A stretch of DNA of 64,000 bases, taken from contig CM038471.1 in assembly GCA_021464415.1 (NCBI GenBank), positions 33,391,234 through 33,455,233 on the forward strand. Reading direction: 5' to 3'. The notes under the pieces are model-generated. The model was given only the letters and a program-made list of their open reading frames with translations, had not been told where the DNA came from and did not search any database. Origin of the DNA: Lonicera japonica (lineage: Eukaryota; Streptophyta; Magnoliopsida; Dipsacales; Caprifoliaceae). Below, in pieces: positions 33,101 to 43,766 of this stretch. Numbering within the stretch: the first letter of the stretch is position 1; each line of letters opens with the position of its first letter. Made by a program: the position numbers and the translations under genes.

Positions 33101-34207
33101 GAGGATGAGGACCCCGAGGGAGAGAGGGACATTCCTGCTGCTGCCGAGGGTGGTGATAGGTCAGGGGGTGAGGGAGGTGATACGATGGCGGCTCCGGAGA
33201 AGCCATCTCAGACGACACCCGTGGAGGAGCGGCGTGCTGAGGGTTTTGAGTTCCCTACTGGCCCTTCTGTGTCTCCGGAGGTCCTTTTTTATGCTGCCGA
33301 GGCTGTCGAGGGGAGAGCAGGGTTTTCTGAGCGGTCCTGGGAGCCTGCGGATCTTGGGACAGACTACGATCAATTTGGGCAGACCCCTCCTGCTGTGGCG
33401 ACTACTCCTTCTAATGGGGTCCCGTCTTTGAGAGCTACGACCATGGTGGATCCTCCAGGTGTTCGTACCTATGCTACCCTGACCCCTCTTTCGCCAACTG
33501 TTATGGGTCCTCCAGCCCGATCTCCAGGTCTCGGCGGCTCATCCTCTCGCCCTCTTTTGTTCCCTACTCGTGAGGAGGGGGGTCCACTTCCGCTGATGTT
33601 CCAGTGGGGCCGTCGGTTCCTCGGGTAGATCTACCCTCGTTCCCTAAAGATATTTTTTATGTCGACGCCGGTTTGCGTCGATACACGGTTCCTGAGTATC
33701 CTCTTCCTGAGGACACTTTTGACTATTTAGGTGGTCGCCCTGGTGATAAGGTACTTTCTTCACCTTCTCTTGATACTTTTATATCTGTACTTATTTATTT
33801 TAATTGTGTTGATCCTCTTTATCTTATGTCTTTTTCAGCGGGTGAGTGTACGGGTGGCGGATCTGCGGGCTTGGCACGCCCAGTACCTCTACAGCTGGAA
33901 CCTGCTCCAGTACGTCGGTCGAGCCCCTCCAGCATACATGCGTGACTACCAGAGGGCTATCGGCGTCTCTTTACGGCCGGACGACCCTCTGACTTCTTCT
34001 CATGCCCGGACGGAGTCTCGGAGGAGTAGCAGTCGGACCTCCAGGCGTTCTCGATCGTCGGTGATCCGTCCTACGGCTCCTGTCCAGTCGACGGGGCCTT
34101 CCCAGGCGGCAGCTCCTCCTTCTCAAGGCGTCCCAGCGGTTGTCCTTGCTCCCGAGGAGGGCTCGGGTGATAGTGGGAGCGTGTCAAAACGCACCCGAGT
34201 AGATTAG
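30109..34207 (+). pseudogene. Plant mobile domain (PMD/MAIN-like) gene, five exons, antisense in the Tat element
   Basis: Predicted exons: 30109-30366; 31631-32297; about 32386-32558; 32645-33750; 33839-34207, with GT-AG junctions (GGTATGT; TTTACAG; GGTATAT; CTCCAG; TTTGTAG; AAGGTAC; TTTCAG). Exon 2 has the PMD hallmark THTFHWSWGEMTMTPFDLFALTGIP. Exon 4 continues with RRLIRDEYGLYFYLGERV and ends in an acidic/Pro-rich region. Exon 5 is Arg/Ser-rich. Breaks: a frameshift in the G run near 31890, TAG stops at about 32154, 32202 and 32244, a TAG early in exon 4 (about 32660) and a frameshift near 33590. PMD genes occur antisense in Tat elements and as host genes (MAIN) in genome silencing. The exon 3/4 phase does not fit perfectly. 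Confidence 0.75.
30530..31600. repeat. 68-bp minisatellite, about 16 units, in PMD intron 1
   Basis: The unit runs ACCAAAGTACCCTCAGGTTT-GGAAAATTACATAATTTACC-CTTATAACCCTAAAACTCTC-ATATTTAC with small variation (ACG/AGG, CCCTA/CTTA, TAGAAA). Copies are contiguous and in one orientation. It lies entirely within intron 1 (30367-31630). ACCCTAAA words inside the unit are part of the repeat and not telomeric. Confidence 0.9.
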
Positions 34208-34553
34208 TTCTTTCCTTTCTGCATTTTTGTTAGTTTGGGACAGATATGTAGTTTTTCATTTTTATAGACTTGGAGACAGAGTTTTAGTTTTTGAAAACTG
34301 TTCTTTTATTGGATTTATGAAAATCTTTAGTTGTGTCTGATGATATACCATTACTCTCTTGTTTTGTGAAAGATATATATATATATATGTATGCGAGTTA
34401 GTGTTTTTAGGAGCCATACCTTGTAGTGTAATGACATTTATGTTTCTTGCAAAAGAACAAAGTGAGAACAAGAATGCATCCAGAAGTAATTCTTTTGGCA
34501 AGAATGACTCTTACGTGTAAGAAAAATAAAAATAGGGTGACCCTAAATGGGTT
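34208..34553. other. Spacer between the two opposite-strand genes
   Basis: AT-rich, with a (TA)n run at 34373-34388. It probably holds the PMD gene's 3' UTR/terminator and then the promoter of the next gene. No coding sequence. Confidence 0.4.
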
Positions 34554-34631
34554 TGTCGCGGGACAATCCCTAGTGGATATGGGTTTGTCGCGCGACAAAC
34601 AGGCACAGGACCCTCTTTTTTGCTATAAATA
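34554..34631 (+). promoter_or_regulatory. Putative promoter of the DUF7745-like gene: palindromes plus TATA box
   Basis: TGTCGCGGGACA (one change) at 34554-34565 and exact TGTCGCGCGACA at 34586-34597 precede TATAAATA at 34624-34631, the same TATA word as in the LTRs. ATG 34671 follows 40 bp later. Confidence 0.7.
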
Positions 34632-34670
34632 CACCCATCTTCATTCCTTCATCCCCACACCTTCCAAAAA

Positions 34671-35927
34671 ATGTCTTCTTATCGCACAAAATCTGATTTT
34701 TCTTACGTCAATGCCCGAGATGCTTTGATATCTTCTCAAAATGGTTTGAACTTCGGTGCTTTTAGCCCTTTAGCGGGCTGGTACCATCGTCCCGTCGATT
34801 TTTCCTTTCTGTTAGGTGCTTTGTATTTTTGGAGTCCTGCGGACCATCTCTTTCGCTTCGGACTAGATGAGCTCTGTCCGACCTATGAAGAGTTCTCCTG
34901 GCTGTTGCGTTCTGACGTTCGTCTCCCAATGGCACTTCCCATGGAAGAAATCGGTCCTCGAGATATGCTGATTGCTCTTTTAGCCATTCCCTAAGCGGCC
35001 TGCGATGGTTTTATTATCGACGGACTCCTTGACCTTCATAAGATGGTGAGGTTCTTTCATCGTTACGAAGATAGAGCCTCTTATAGTGTGGGGTGTACTG
35101 CGGCGGCTTTGATCTGTCTTGTTTCGAATATGTTACTGGTGACGGGCTCTTCTCGTGTTGATCCGACTATTCTGAGTTTGATCTACCATGCTAGGAATGG
35201 GGAGTCCATAGTGCCCATCGTTCTTGCAGAGACTCTGAATGGTCTAGATGATATTCAAAGGGGGGCCTCACCCTTCTTCAGGGAAAGTCCGCGTTTGCTA
35301 TACATGTGGCTGTTGGAGCGTTTCCGATTGGTGGGTTTCAACGGGGTTCGGCTCGACAACCCGACACACTTCTTCTATCGTCCTCTCTTCGGTGCTTTGA
35401 CCATGCCTTTCTCTGATTGGACGGTGTGGTTTTCGAAAAACTTTCGTGCCATTCGGTGGAACATCCCTTGGTGGAAGTTGAGGGCGATGGTGCTTAGTAC
35501 TGGAGGTCAGAACTACGTTCGACTTCGCGGGCTCTGGTTTACCTCCTTTTATCTCCCAAGACGTCTTCTTCGACAGTTTAACGTTTCTCAAGAAATTCCC
35601 CTTGGTCTGAACAACTTATCCTCTGAGTCCAAGTTTGTGACCCTGCATGTTTTTTTATCAGTAAAGAGGATGTGGCGTGCTCGGCTGACTCGGCAGTTCA
35701 ACTATGCCCGTTTTGGTATTTCCAGGCCCCTCCGGGCTGACATTATTCGCTCTTGCTGGCAATCTCTAGAAGGAGAGCTGATTGATGACCCCTTTCAAAT
35801 GGAGTGGTTCCGATTCATGGATTCTGAGCCTACAGAGGATAACATTGTCTTTGCGTATCAAATCCTGGACGAGGCTCGAATTGATTTGGCCACCGAGGAC
35901 CTAGTGTGGCCAACCCTTAGGGATTAG
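34671..35927 (+). pseudogene. Intronless DUF7745-like gene, antisense in the Tat element (one stop)
   Basis: One frame of 418 codons starts at ATG 34671 and is interrupted only by TAA at 34992-34994. It ends at TAG 35925-35927. The N-terminal part, ALYFWSPADHLFRFGLDELCPTYEEFSWLL, follows the layout I remember for the plant transposon-associated DUF7745 family (tryptophan, FG, then D..PT.EE). The central region is rich in Trp, Phe and Arg (WLLERFRLVGFNGVRL, WWKLRAMVL), and an acidic end follows. The biochemical role is unknown. It sits in the same orientation as the PMD gene, about 460 bp downstream of it. The single stop could be a recent mutation. Family name is from memory and not certain. 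Confidence 0.6.
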
Positions 35928-36143
35928 TTTCTTCTTGTATGTTGTATTTCCTTTGTAACTTTTGGTGTTCTGAACCACCTTTTAATAATATACGAAAAAA
36001 AAATAAATTTCTTTACAAAGTTTAAACCGGGCCTGAAGTCACTTCTCAGGTTGCCTACGTTCCCCCCTTTTTTGATTTTTTTAAAAACACAAATTTTGAG
36101 TTGGGGCTCAGGTTTACGTAATTCTTATCTATACATGTTACGC

Positions 36144-38189
36144 CTATTGATAATATTTCTTCAGTCGGTCCATGTTAACTGGTGAATGCAGTAACTGTCC
36201 GTCTAATTCAGCAAGTATAGCGGCACCCCCCGTATCAATCTCCTTGACGATATATGGCCCTGTCCACTTCTGCCCGAACTTACCCCTTGGATCTCTGGCT
36301 AACTCTCGAATTTCTTTCAATACGATGTCATTCTCATTGATACCCCGAGTCTTTACTTTCTGGTTAAATGCTCGAGCGATTCTCTTCTGATAACCTTGGT
36401 GGTGGTATGCGGCTTTCAGCCTCTTCTCATCTAATAGGGCTGGCTCATTATACCATGCCTGGACCCACTCCAGTTCATTGACTTGATTCTCTAGCATTAC
36501 CCTGAGAGATGGGAGCTCTAACTCAACAGGGAGGACCGCTTCCATCCCGTATGTAAGAGAAAACGGGGCTGCCCCGGTGGAGACCCTCTCGGTGGTGCGG
36601 TATCCCCACAATGCATATGGTAACTTTTCTGGCCAGTCCCGGCAGGTGTCGGTCATTTTGCTTAGGATATTCTTTAGATTCTTGTTGGCGGCCTCGACTG
36701 CCCCATCGGTTAGCGGCCTATATGACGAAGATCTGTGTCGGGTGATACCGTATTCTTCCATGACGGAATTAGCCTCTCCCTCGAAGTGGGTGCCGTTGTC
36801 CGAGATGATCTCGTGTGGGACCCCATACCGACAGATGATATTCCGTCTAATGAATCGGGTAACTTTTTTGGCGTCAAGGGTTTGGAAAGACTCGGCTTCC
36901 ACCCATTTGGTGAAGTAGTCAATCGCCACTAGTATGAATTCATGGCCATTGCTGGTTTTTGGTGAAATCTTCCCGATGATGTCAATCCTCCAGGTCGCGA
37001 AAGGCCAAGGAGCAGTCATGTTGTACAACTCTTTCGGGGGAAGTTTTTGAGAGTTAGCATAAATTTGGCATTTGTGGCAATGGCGTACGTGATTAACGCA
37101 GTCGTTCTGCAGGGTAAACCAGTAATAGCCTTGCCTGATGATCTTTCGGGCAAGTGTATGGCCGCTCATGTGAGGTCCACAATCGCCCCCATGTATCTGA
37201 TTCATCACTTTGACGGACTCTTCTTCTGCCAGACATTGGAGATGGGTCCCGTCGTAGTTCCTTTTGTATAGCCTACCGGCACAAAGTATGAATCCTGATG
37301 CTAATCTCCTGAGTGTGACCCGTGTTTTCTTGTCTGTTTGCTCGGGGTACTGGTGATTTTTTAATAGGTTCCAGATATCATAAAACCAAGTGGTTGAGTC
37401 CCCTTCCTCTTCACTTTCTACCTCAAGGGCTACGCAGTGTGCTGGTCCGGATTTCTTTTGTACTGTAAGAGTTATTTCTTCCATTCCCTCTGGGATATCG
37501 ATCATAGATGCCAGGGTTGTAAGTGCGTCAGCAAAACTGTTCTGTGACCTGGGGACATAGTAAAACTCTGCATGCTCAAACCTTCCTGCGACATCCTCCA
37601 GTCGGGCGAGGTAAGGGACTAATTTCTCATCTCTAATCTTCCATTCCTTTAGAACTTGGTGGACCACTAGTGCTGAATTTCCGTATACCTGTATTCTTTT
37701 TATACCCCTTTGGAGTGCGATCTCCAAACCGGTGATGCAAGCTTCATATTCGGCCATGTTGTTGGTGCAGAGAAAGTCCAAACGATATGATACTAGGGAG
37801 TGAGTTTGGTCTGGAGAGACTAACAGAATGCCTATCCCGTTTCTGTTTCGGTTAGCGGCCCCGTCAAAATACAATTTCCAGTCTTTATCGACCTCGATAT
37901 TCATAATAGTTTCATCCGGGAACTCGGCTTCTTCTAGCATGTCCCCCAATATCGGATTGTGGGCTAGGTAATCAGCTATGATCTTGCCTTTGATCGCCTT
38001 CTGCGTCATGTAGGTGATGTCGAATTCGGAGAGCAGGAATAACCATTTTGCCATACGGTTCGAGAGAGCTGGTTTCTCGAAGAGGTATTTCAACGGATCA
38101 ATTCGTGATGCCAGGATGACTGGGAAAACCAGCATGTAATGTCGTAATTTCTGTGTTACCCAGACGAGAGCGGTGCATGATTTCTCCAA
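36144..38189 (-). pseudogene. Tat pol 3' part: RNase H, second RNase H, integrase
   Basis: The frame starts inside the first RNase H (LALVW-like block TALVWVTQKLRHYML; KWLFLLSEFDITY). A second RNase H follows near residues 100-230 with YFDGAANRN (first Asp), NNMAEYEACITGLEIAL (Glu), the VYGNSALVV position where Asp is usual but Asn stands, and SFADAL. The integrase has the H..H and CHKC zinc region near 345-380, then WRIDIIG, ISDNGTHF and the Glu-containing block GAVEAANKN for the DDE triad, and a C-terminal KWTGPYIV region. Two RNase H domains in this order define the Tat group. A one-base frameshift near 38237 separates it from RT. Confidence 0.88.
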
Positions 38190-38205
38190 TGGTGTGTAGT
38201 TTATC

Positions 38206-39738
38206 TCAAACGGGGACAGCTTCTTGCTGATGTAAGATGGCCTGCTCTTTCCGGGTATCGGTCAGGTGTTGTGCTAGTATGGCTCCTGCGACAGAATCAA
38301 TGACGGTCAGGTATAGGATTAGTGGCAGTCCGGTCTGTGGTAGGGCTAATACTGGGGGGTTGGAGAGATAATCTTTAATTTTGTCAAAAGCCTCTTGACA
38401 CTGATCGTCCCATTCTCCAGGTGAAGACTTCCTCAGGAGTTCAAAAATGGGTTCGCAAGTTTGGGTAAGCTGAGAGATGAACCTGCTGATGTACTGCAAA
38501 TTTCTCAAAAATCCTCGGACTTCTTTCTCTGTACGAGGTTTGGGCATGTCTCGGATTGCTCGAACTTTGGCAGGGTCTACCTCGATTCCCTTTTTACTGA
38601 CGACATACCCCAGAAGCTTTCCTTTGGTTACCCCGAACACATATTTCTGTGGATTGAGTCTCATCTGGTACTGACGGAGGCGGTCAAAGAAAGCTCGTAA
38701 GGCTGGTACATGGCCTTCCCTCTCCTTCGACTTGATTATCATGTCGTCCACATACACCTCTACTTCTTTGTGAATCATGTCGTGGAAGATAGTTGTTGCT
38801 GCCCTCTGATATGTTGCTTTGGCATTCTTCAGCCCGAATGGCATAACGGTGTAGCAGTATGTTCCCCACGGTGTGATGAATGCAGTTTTCTCCTGGTGAT
38901 CCGGGTGCATCTTGATCTGATTATACCCGACAAAACCATCTACAAAGGACTTCAGGGCATGGTTGGCAGTATTATCCACTATCAAGTCGATGTTGGGTAA
39001 TGGGAAATCATCTTTTGGGCAAGCTTTGTTAAGATCTCGGTAATCCACACACATGCGGACCTTCCCATTTGCCTTTGAAACGGGTACAATATTGGCTAAC
39101 CATGAAGGGTACTCGATCACCCGCAAGAACCTTACACTCAGTTGTTTCATCACTTCTTCTTTTACTTTCAGGGACCATTCTGGTGTAAGTTTTCTCAACT
39201 TCTGCTTGACGGGCCTAAATTCCGGCTTGGTGTGTATCTCGTGCATGACTATCTGGCTGTTCAAACCTGGCATATCTACATAGGACCAGGCGAAGACATC
39301 CACATACTCTTTTAGAGTTTGTGTGAATTCTTCTCTTTCTGTCTTACTTAGACTTGCCCCAATACGGACCTCTTTTCTCTCCTCTTTTATTCCGAGGTTG
39401 ATCACAAGAGTGTCTCCTTCCTCGCTCTGTATACGCTGCTCCTCCCGTTCAGTGTGTTTGTTTAGTCTTTCCAACTCCACATAAGCAATTACAGAATTAA
39501 AATTAACAGGATAACGCAAAACAGAATCTTCTTCATTGATAATGGTGTTTACAGGTACAAAAAGTAAATCTAGGAGTGACTCCTCCTTAGCCTTACCCTC
39601 ACTCCTATCTCTCACCCTTACATTTTCACTATTTCCCCATTTTTCTTGGCAATTCGGATCTGCGTGTATCAAGTGTATAGGGTCATCTCTTGGTTCCTCA
39701 TCCCCTAGGGCCATGACGTTGAAAAGATTTCCGATCAA
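38206..39738 (-). pseudogene. Tat pol 5' part: reverse transcriptase
   Basis: The RT domain starts with the conserved leader to VRMCVDYRDLNKACPKDDFPLP. It contains the MPFGLKNA turn, the catalytic YVDD box (EVYVDDMIIK) and the thumb/RNase H connection GFLRNLQYISRFI. The frame ends early after LAQHLTDTRKEQ, where one base is missing (about 38237) and the RNase H continues in another frame (36144-38189). The catalytic residues look intact, so decay is mild. Confidence 0.9.
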
Positions 39739-39898
39739 TTCTTCCTCTTCATCTTTGTCGTCTTCATTTTCTTCCTTCGGCCCCGATTGTCAACTTGGTA
39801 GAGAAGTTGTGTATGACGTCTTCCTTGACATAAAGGTCCTCTTCATAGAAGATTTCCCATCCCGGAAGGTTCTCTTCGTCGCTGTTTCTCTAAGGTTC

Positions 39899-40941
39899 TT
39901 AAAAACCACAAAAGGGGAAGTCCTCTCCTTCTTTGACGAAAAACCCATTCAGAGAGCTAAAACTCGGATACTGATGCCCTCGGCTTCTTTTCTCTTGGTC
40001 GTCTTCTTCGGTGTGCTGGTACCCCAAACCTTTTTTTTCGTGCCTCGTCACTGTTTCCAAGGCCTGGAGTAACCCCGACTGTCCCATTCCTAGACTGGCT
40101 CCATGTAAATATTTCATCATCCTCAGCATATTTGTGATCTTGGCGCTGAGACCAGGAATGTTGTCAGGGGGTAGATACTCGATTCTTTGGGTAGTGAGAG
40201 CTTGTACTTGAGGCTCGTAAGAAAAGCCTCCCAACTGTATGCTCTGGCTCCCGATGCCCAATACATGTAACTCCAGATCCGCCAAGGTCCTTTCATGATC
40301 TCCTTGGATGGTGATTATATTCCCTTCGAACGATATCTTGATCTTCTGGTGTAAGGAGGAGGGGAGTGCTCCTATATCGTGTAGCCATGCTCTTCCCAAC
40401 AGGAGGTTAAAACTGGAGGGAATGTCTATGATTTGAAAGTAAGCCGGAAAATTTTCGGGACCGACCATGAGATCAAGCTTCAAAGAACCCAAAACGGCCC
40501 TTCTGGTATTGTCATAGGCCCTAACAGTCACAGCTGACGAGGAAAGCTCTGAATCCAAGATACCTAGACATCTAACGGTTTTTAGGGGCAAACGTTTATG
40601 GTTGACCCGTTGTCGATGAGGACTTGTGGCAGGATTTTCCCTCGGGTCCGGACGGTGATATGGAGGGCCAGGCTGTATTTCCTCCCCAATGGAGACAAGT
40701 CTTCATCTGAAAATGACAGGCTTCTTTGGACTATAAGTGACCCGATCATGTTTGGCAATTGTTCGGGTGTGGAGTCTGGTGATATGACGGCCTCGTCTAG
40801 AAGTTTGATGAAGGCGGTCCTGTGAGGTTTGGAGGCAACCAAGAGGCCCCAAATGGTGATGTGTGCCTGGGTCTTCTTCAACTGCTCAAGTACACAATCT
40901 TCTCCTATTTCTTTAGGAAGTGGTGACTTCTCGGCATCCAC
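39899..40941 (-). pseudogene. Tat aspartic protease region (two overlapping frames)
   Basis: The upstream frame (40941-40582) ends with the protease active site VLIDNGSTINV. The next frame (40591-39899) carries the second half, with FNLLLGRAWLHDIGALPSSLH, the usual strand after the flap in Tat proteases. A frameshift at about 40585 separates them. A Gly-rich GMGQSGLLQ...KKGLGY segment follows. The normal signature is DxGS; here the third residue is present but the second is Asn (IDNGS). The protease would process Gag-Pol. Confidence 0.78.
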
Positions 40942-41227
40942 CGGTGGTGGTTGGTATACCCGTCCTGAACGGGTGATTTGTTGGATCTGATCCCTCTGAG
41001 ATTTCTGATGACTCTGGCTCTGCCGACCAACTAAAAGTTTCGGGGGAGGTTTCTGTCATACAGATTGTCTCTTTAGGGGGGCCTCGAGGTTTCTATGGCT
41101 GTTTCTTCTTCTCCTGGGTCCATCTTATCCCAGATTTTCCGGGATTGGTTTTGATTGTAAGTGGCTGTGAGATTCCTTGATTTGCCTTTCCTAAATCCTG
41201 TCCGGATAGGAAGTTCATCTTAGCCAT

Positions 41228-43011
41228 CTATTGGTCGATTATCAGATTGAGGCCTGGGGTAACTTGAGCCTTTGTTGGTAGCATAACGGGCGTCTTATAG
41301 GCTGGGTCATCCCGAATGAGTCTTACGGGGTCAAAGCCTTCTTCATCAGTGGTCAAGGCGTTAATTTCCGCAGGTGGAGCATGGTTAGGAAGTGGATTAT
41401 TGGTAACATTGGGCCCGCCGGGTGCAAGAATGGTTCCGGCTTCAATGAGGTTCTGGATACGATGGCGAAGAGCCAAGCAGCGTTCCGTGTCATGGCCTGC
41501 TGCTTGATGGTATGCCCAGTTTTCATTCATTCTCCAGGTGCTGGGAATAGGGTTTGGTGGGGGCGCGGATTGATTAGAGTGATCAGTCCGGCCTTTCGGA
41601 GTAGTTCCAGGCTTTTGACCAAGGTAGTGGGGAGGGTGCAGAAGTTTCTCCTCCTCTTAGCCTCGGTGTTTGAAGAGTCTCCTTGTGTAGGCCAACTCAT
41701 CGGAGGGGTTTGTTGTGATTGTTGGAATGGGTTTTGTTGATATGGGTACGAGCTTAGTTGATTCATGGATGGAGTGGCTGTCTTTTTCCCGGTGTATGAG
41801 GCTTTCTTGGTATCTGTTTCTGCCTTCTTGGCCAGTTCTTCCTCTACTTGCGACCCCATACTCAACAGGGCTCTGAAGTGTGGGAATACATGCTTTCCCA
41901 TGCAACTCAGTACGGTCGGGGTGAAATTCTTCTGTATGATCTCCAGCTGTTCTTCTTCATCAGGTCACTTGGACATTTGGGAGGCCATCTCTCTCCAGCG
42001 TGTGACGAAATCGCTGAAGCTCTCTTTCTCGCCCTGCTTGGCCATTTCCAGGTGTTTACGGGTTATTTCCAAATCTTTGTTGGACCCGTATTTGGCCATG
42101 AACTCCTTGACAAAATCTCCCCAAGTCTTCGTGTGGTGTCTCTCCAGATCGAAAAACCATCTCAGGGCGGCCCCCGTGAGAGTCATGTGAAAGGCTTGAG
42201 CCAACTCCGGCTCCCCACAGCTTGATACTTGCATGGATCTGATGTAGGATTGAAGATGGGTTTTGGGGGGTGTTGTTCCTGTGAATTTGGTGATGGAAGG
42301 GAGCTTGAATCCCTGAGGCAGTCTTGCTTCTGGGTAGAGGGAGAAAGCATTCATATCTGTAATCTCGTTTGCCCCTTTTATCAGAGAAATCCCTCTTTGC
42401 AGAACCTTCATCTGTTCTTTCAATTTCTTCATCTCTTCGCTCTCTCTTGACGCCTCATCGGGCTGTTCCCGAGCTATAACCAATTCTGCATACACTGCCC
42501 GAAGTCGATTAATGTCTGGGTATTCATTGGGAGGGGCTATTGGGGCCGGTGGTATGGGTCTTGCGGGAACTTGTGGCCATAGTTGGTATTGAGGGTCAAA
42601 TTCGGGTTGTACTTGGGGTTGCGGCCAAACTATAGGTGGCTCTTGTTGCTGATATGTGGGGCCTGAATCCGGGGCCCATTGATTCTAGTTGTTGGGATCA
42701 GTTTGAACGGGATCGGCTATGATGGGACCCGTTGGTGGTGGGTTGGTTTCTTGGACCGGGGGAAGCACTTGTGAAGACTGCCCTTGGTTCGGATCTCGAT
42801 TCGGTGGTAGTCGTTCAAAACTCGGTGGTGTAGCTCGTTCGGCTGACAACTCCTCTATTCGGACACGGGTATTATGTTGCTCGTTTGTGAGGCTTGCTAG
42901 GTTCATGCTGACGGTCGTCAACAGACGGTGCATCTCGACTAAAGTTGGCTGAACTGCAGATGCCTCGGCTAGGCTCTGATTTGTCTCTTGATTCTCGCGT
43001 CCCTCGGCCAT
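41228..43011 (-). pseudogene. Tat gag polyprotein, interrupted
   Basis: It starts at ATG 43011 with an acidic/Gln-rich N-terminus and is broken by a stop near 42685. The capsid-type Retrotrans_gag domain follows in 42495-41965 (LYPEARLPQGFKLPSITKF, GAALRWFFDLERH, W..F..EF, FVTRWREMA), then a stop. A Gln/Pro-rich region (41901-41527) and the Tat-type zinc motif YHQAAGHDTERCLALR (about 41510-41460) come last. Gag packages the RNA. At least three stops or shifts occur. Confidence 0.82.
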
Positions 43012-43766
43012 TTCGGGTGTGCTTGGTCTTACTATTCTTCCGGTATGATCTCAACCGGCCCAACCTTCCAGACTGTCGTCGCTTTACGGCTGTAGATGAA
43101 ACCACGTGGCGAAGATGAAGTAAGACTGTGATGCGACTCGATTTTTGCCAAAAGAAATACTAAAAATTGCTAAGGAAAGCCTCGAATTTTAAAAAGGTGT
43201 TGGAAAGTAAGCCGTAAGGTGGTACATCCCCTACGGCTGTTTGACAAGTGTTTTAGCCGACTCAATCTTATATGCAGCGCAGGTGTACGAACGGTTAAGG
43301 CTTCAGGCTCCCTCCTATTTGGCAAGACCTTGCGATATACCCCAAGGGCGGGTACGTGCAAGAGCCTTTTGATATACTTCCCGGGTACGTGAGTGTTCTC
43401 GTCACTCGATATACCTCAGGGGCGTACTTGGCCAAGGAGAGTGGAAGTAAATGCTTTTGGTTTATGTTGGCCCAAGCAATCCAACTCCCTACTCACTTAT
43501 AATACTTCCGAGGGTTTGGGGTAATTTCACACTTGTAGAACCAATGCATGATTTGTGATAGTGTGTGTAAAGTTCGAAAGGTTGGTTTCACAAATATCAT
43601 TATCTTTATTACGTATTTTTGAAAAACTTCCATTTTTAGAAAAAAGGTTTCTCCTCGAAACAAATTACACAAGTAGGGAAAGTGGTAAAAGCAAGTATTC
43701 AACAGATAAACAAAAAGTCCACATATAAGAGTCTAGTTTTCTAACAGTCCCCAGCAGAGTCGCCAC
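43012..43766 (-). other. 5' leader of the Tat element with primer-binding site
   Basis: On the minus strand TGGCGACTCTGCTGGGGA (43765-43748) follows the 5' LTR by one base; this primer site is typical of Tat-group elements. The leader continues about 740 bp to the gag ATG, without protein motifs. Confidence 0.75.

Noticed and set aside
35298..35591. Minus-strand 97-residue frame within the DUF7745-like gene
   Set aside because: It is the complement of the well-supported plus-strand frame and has no own features.
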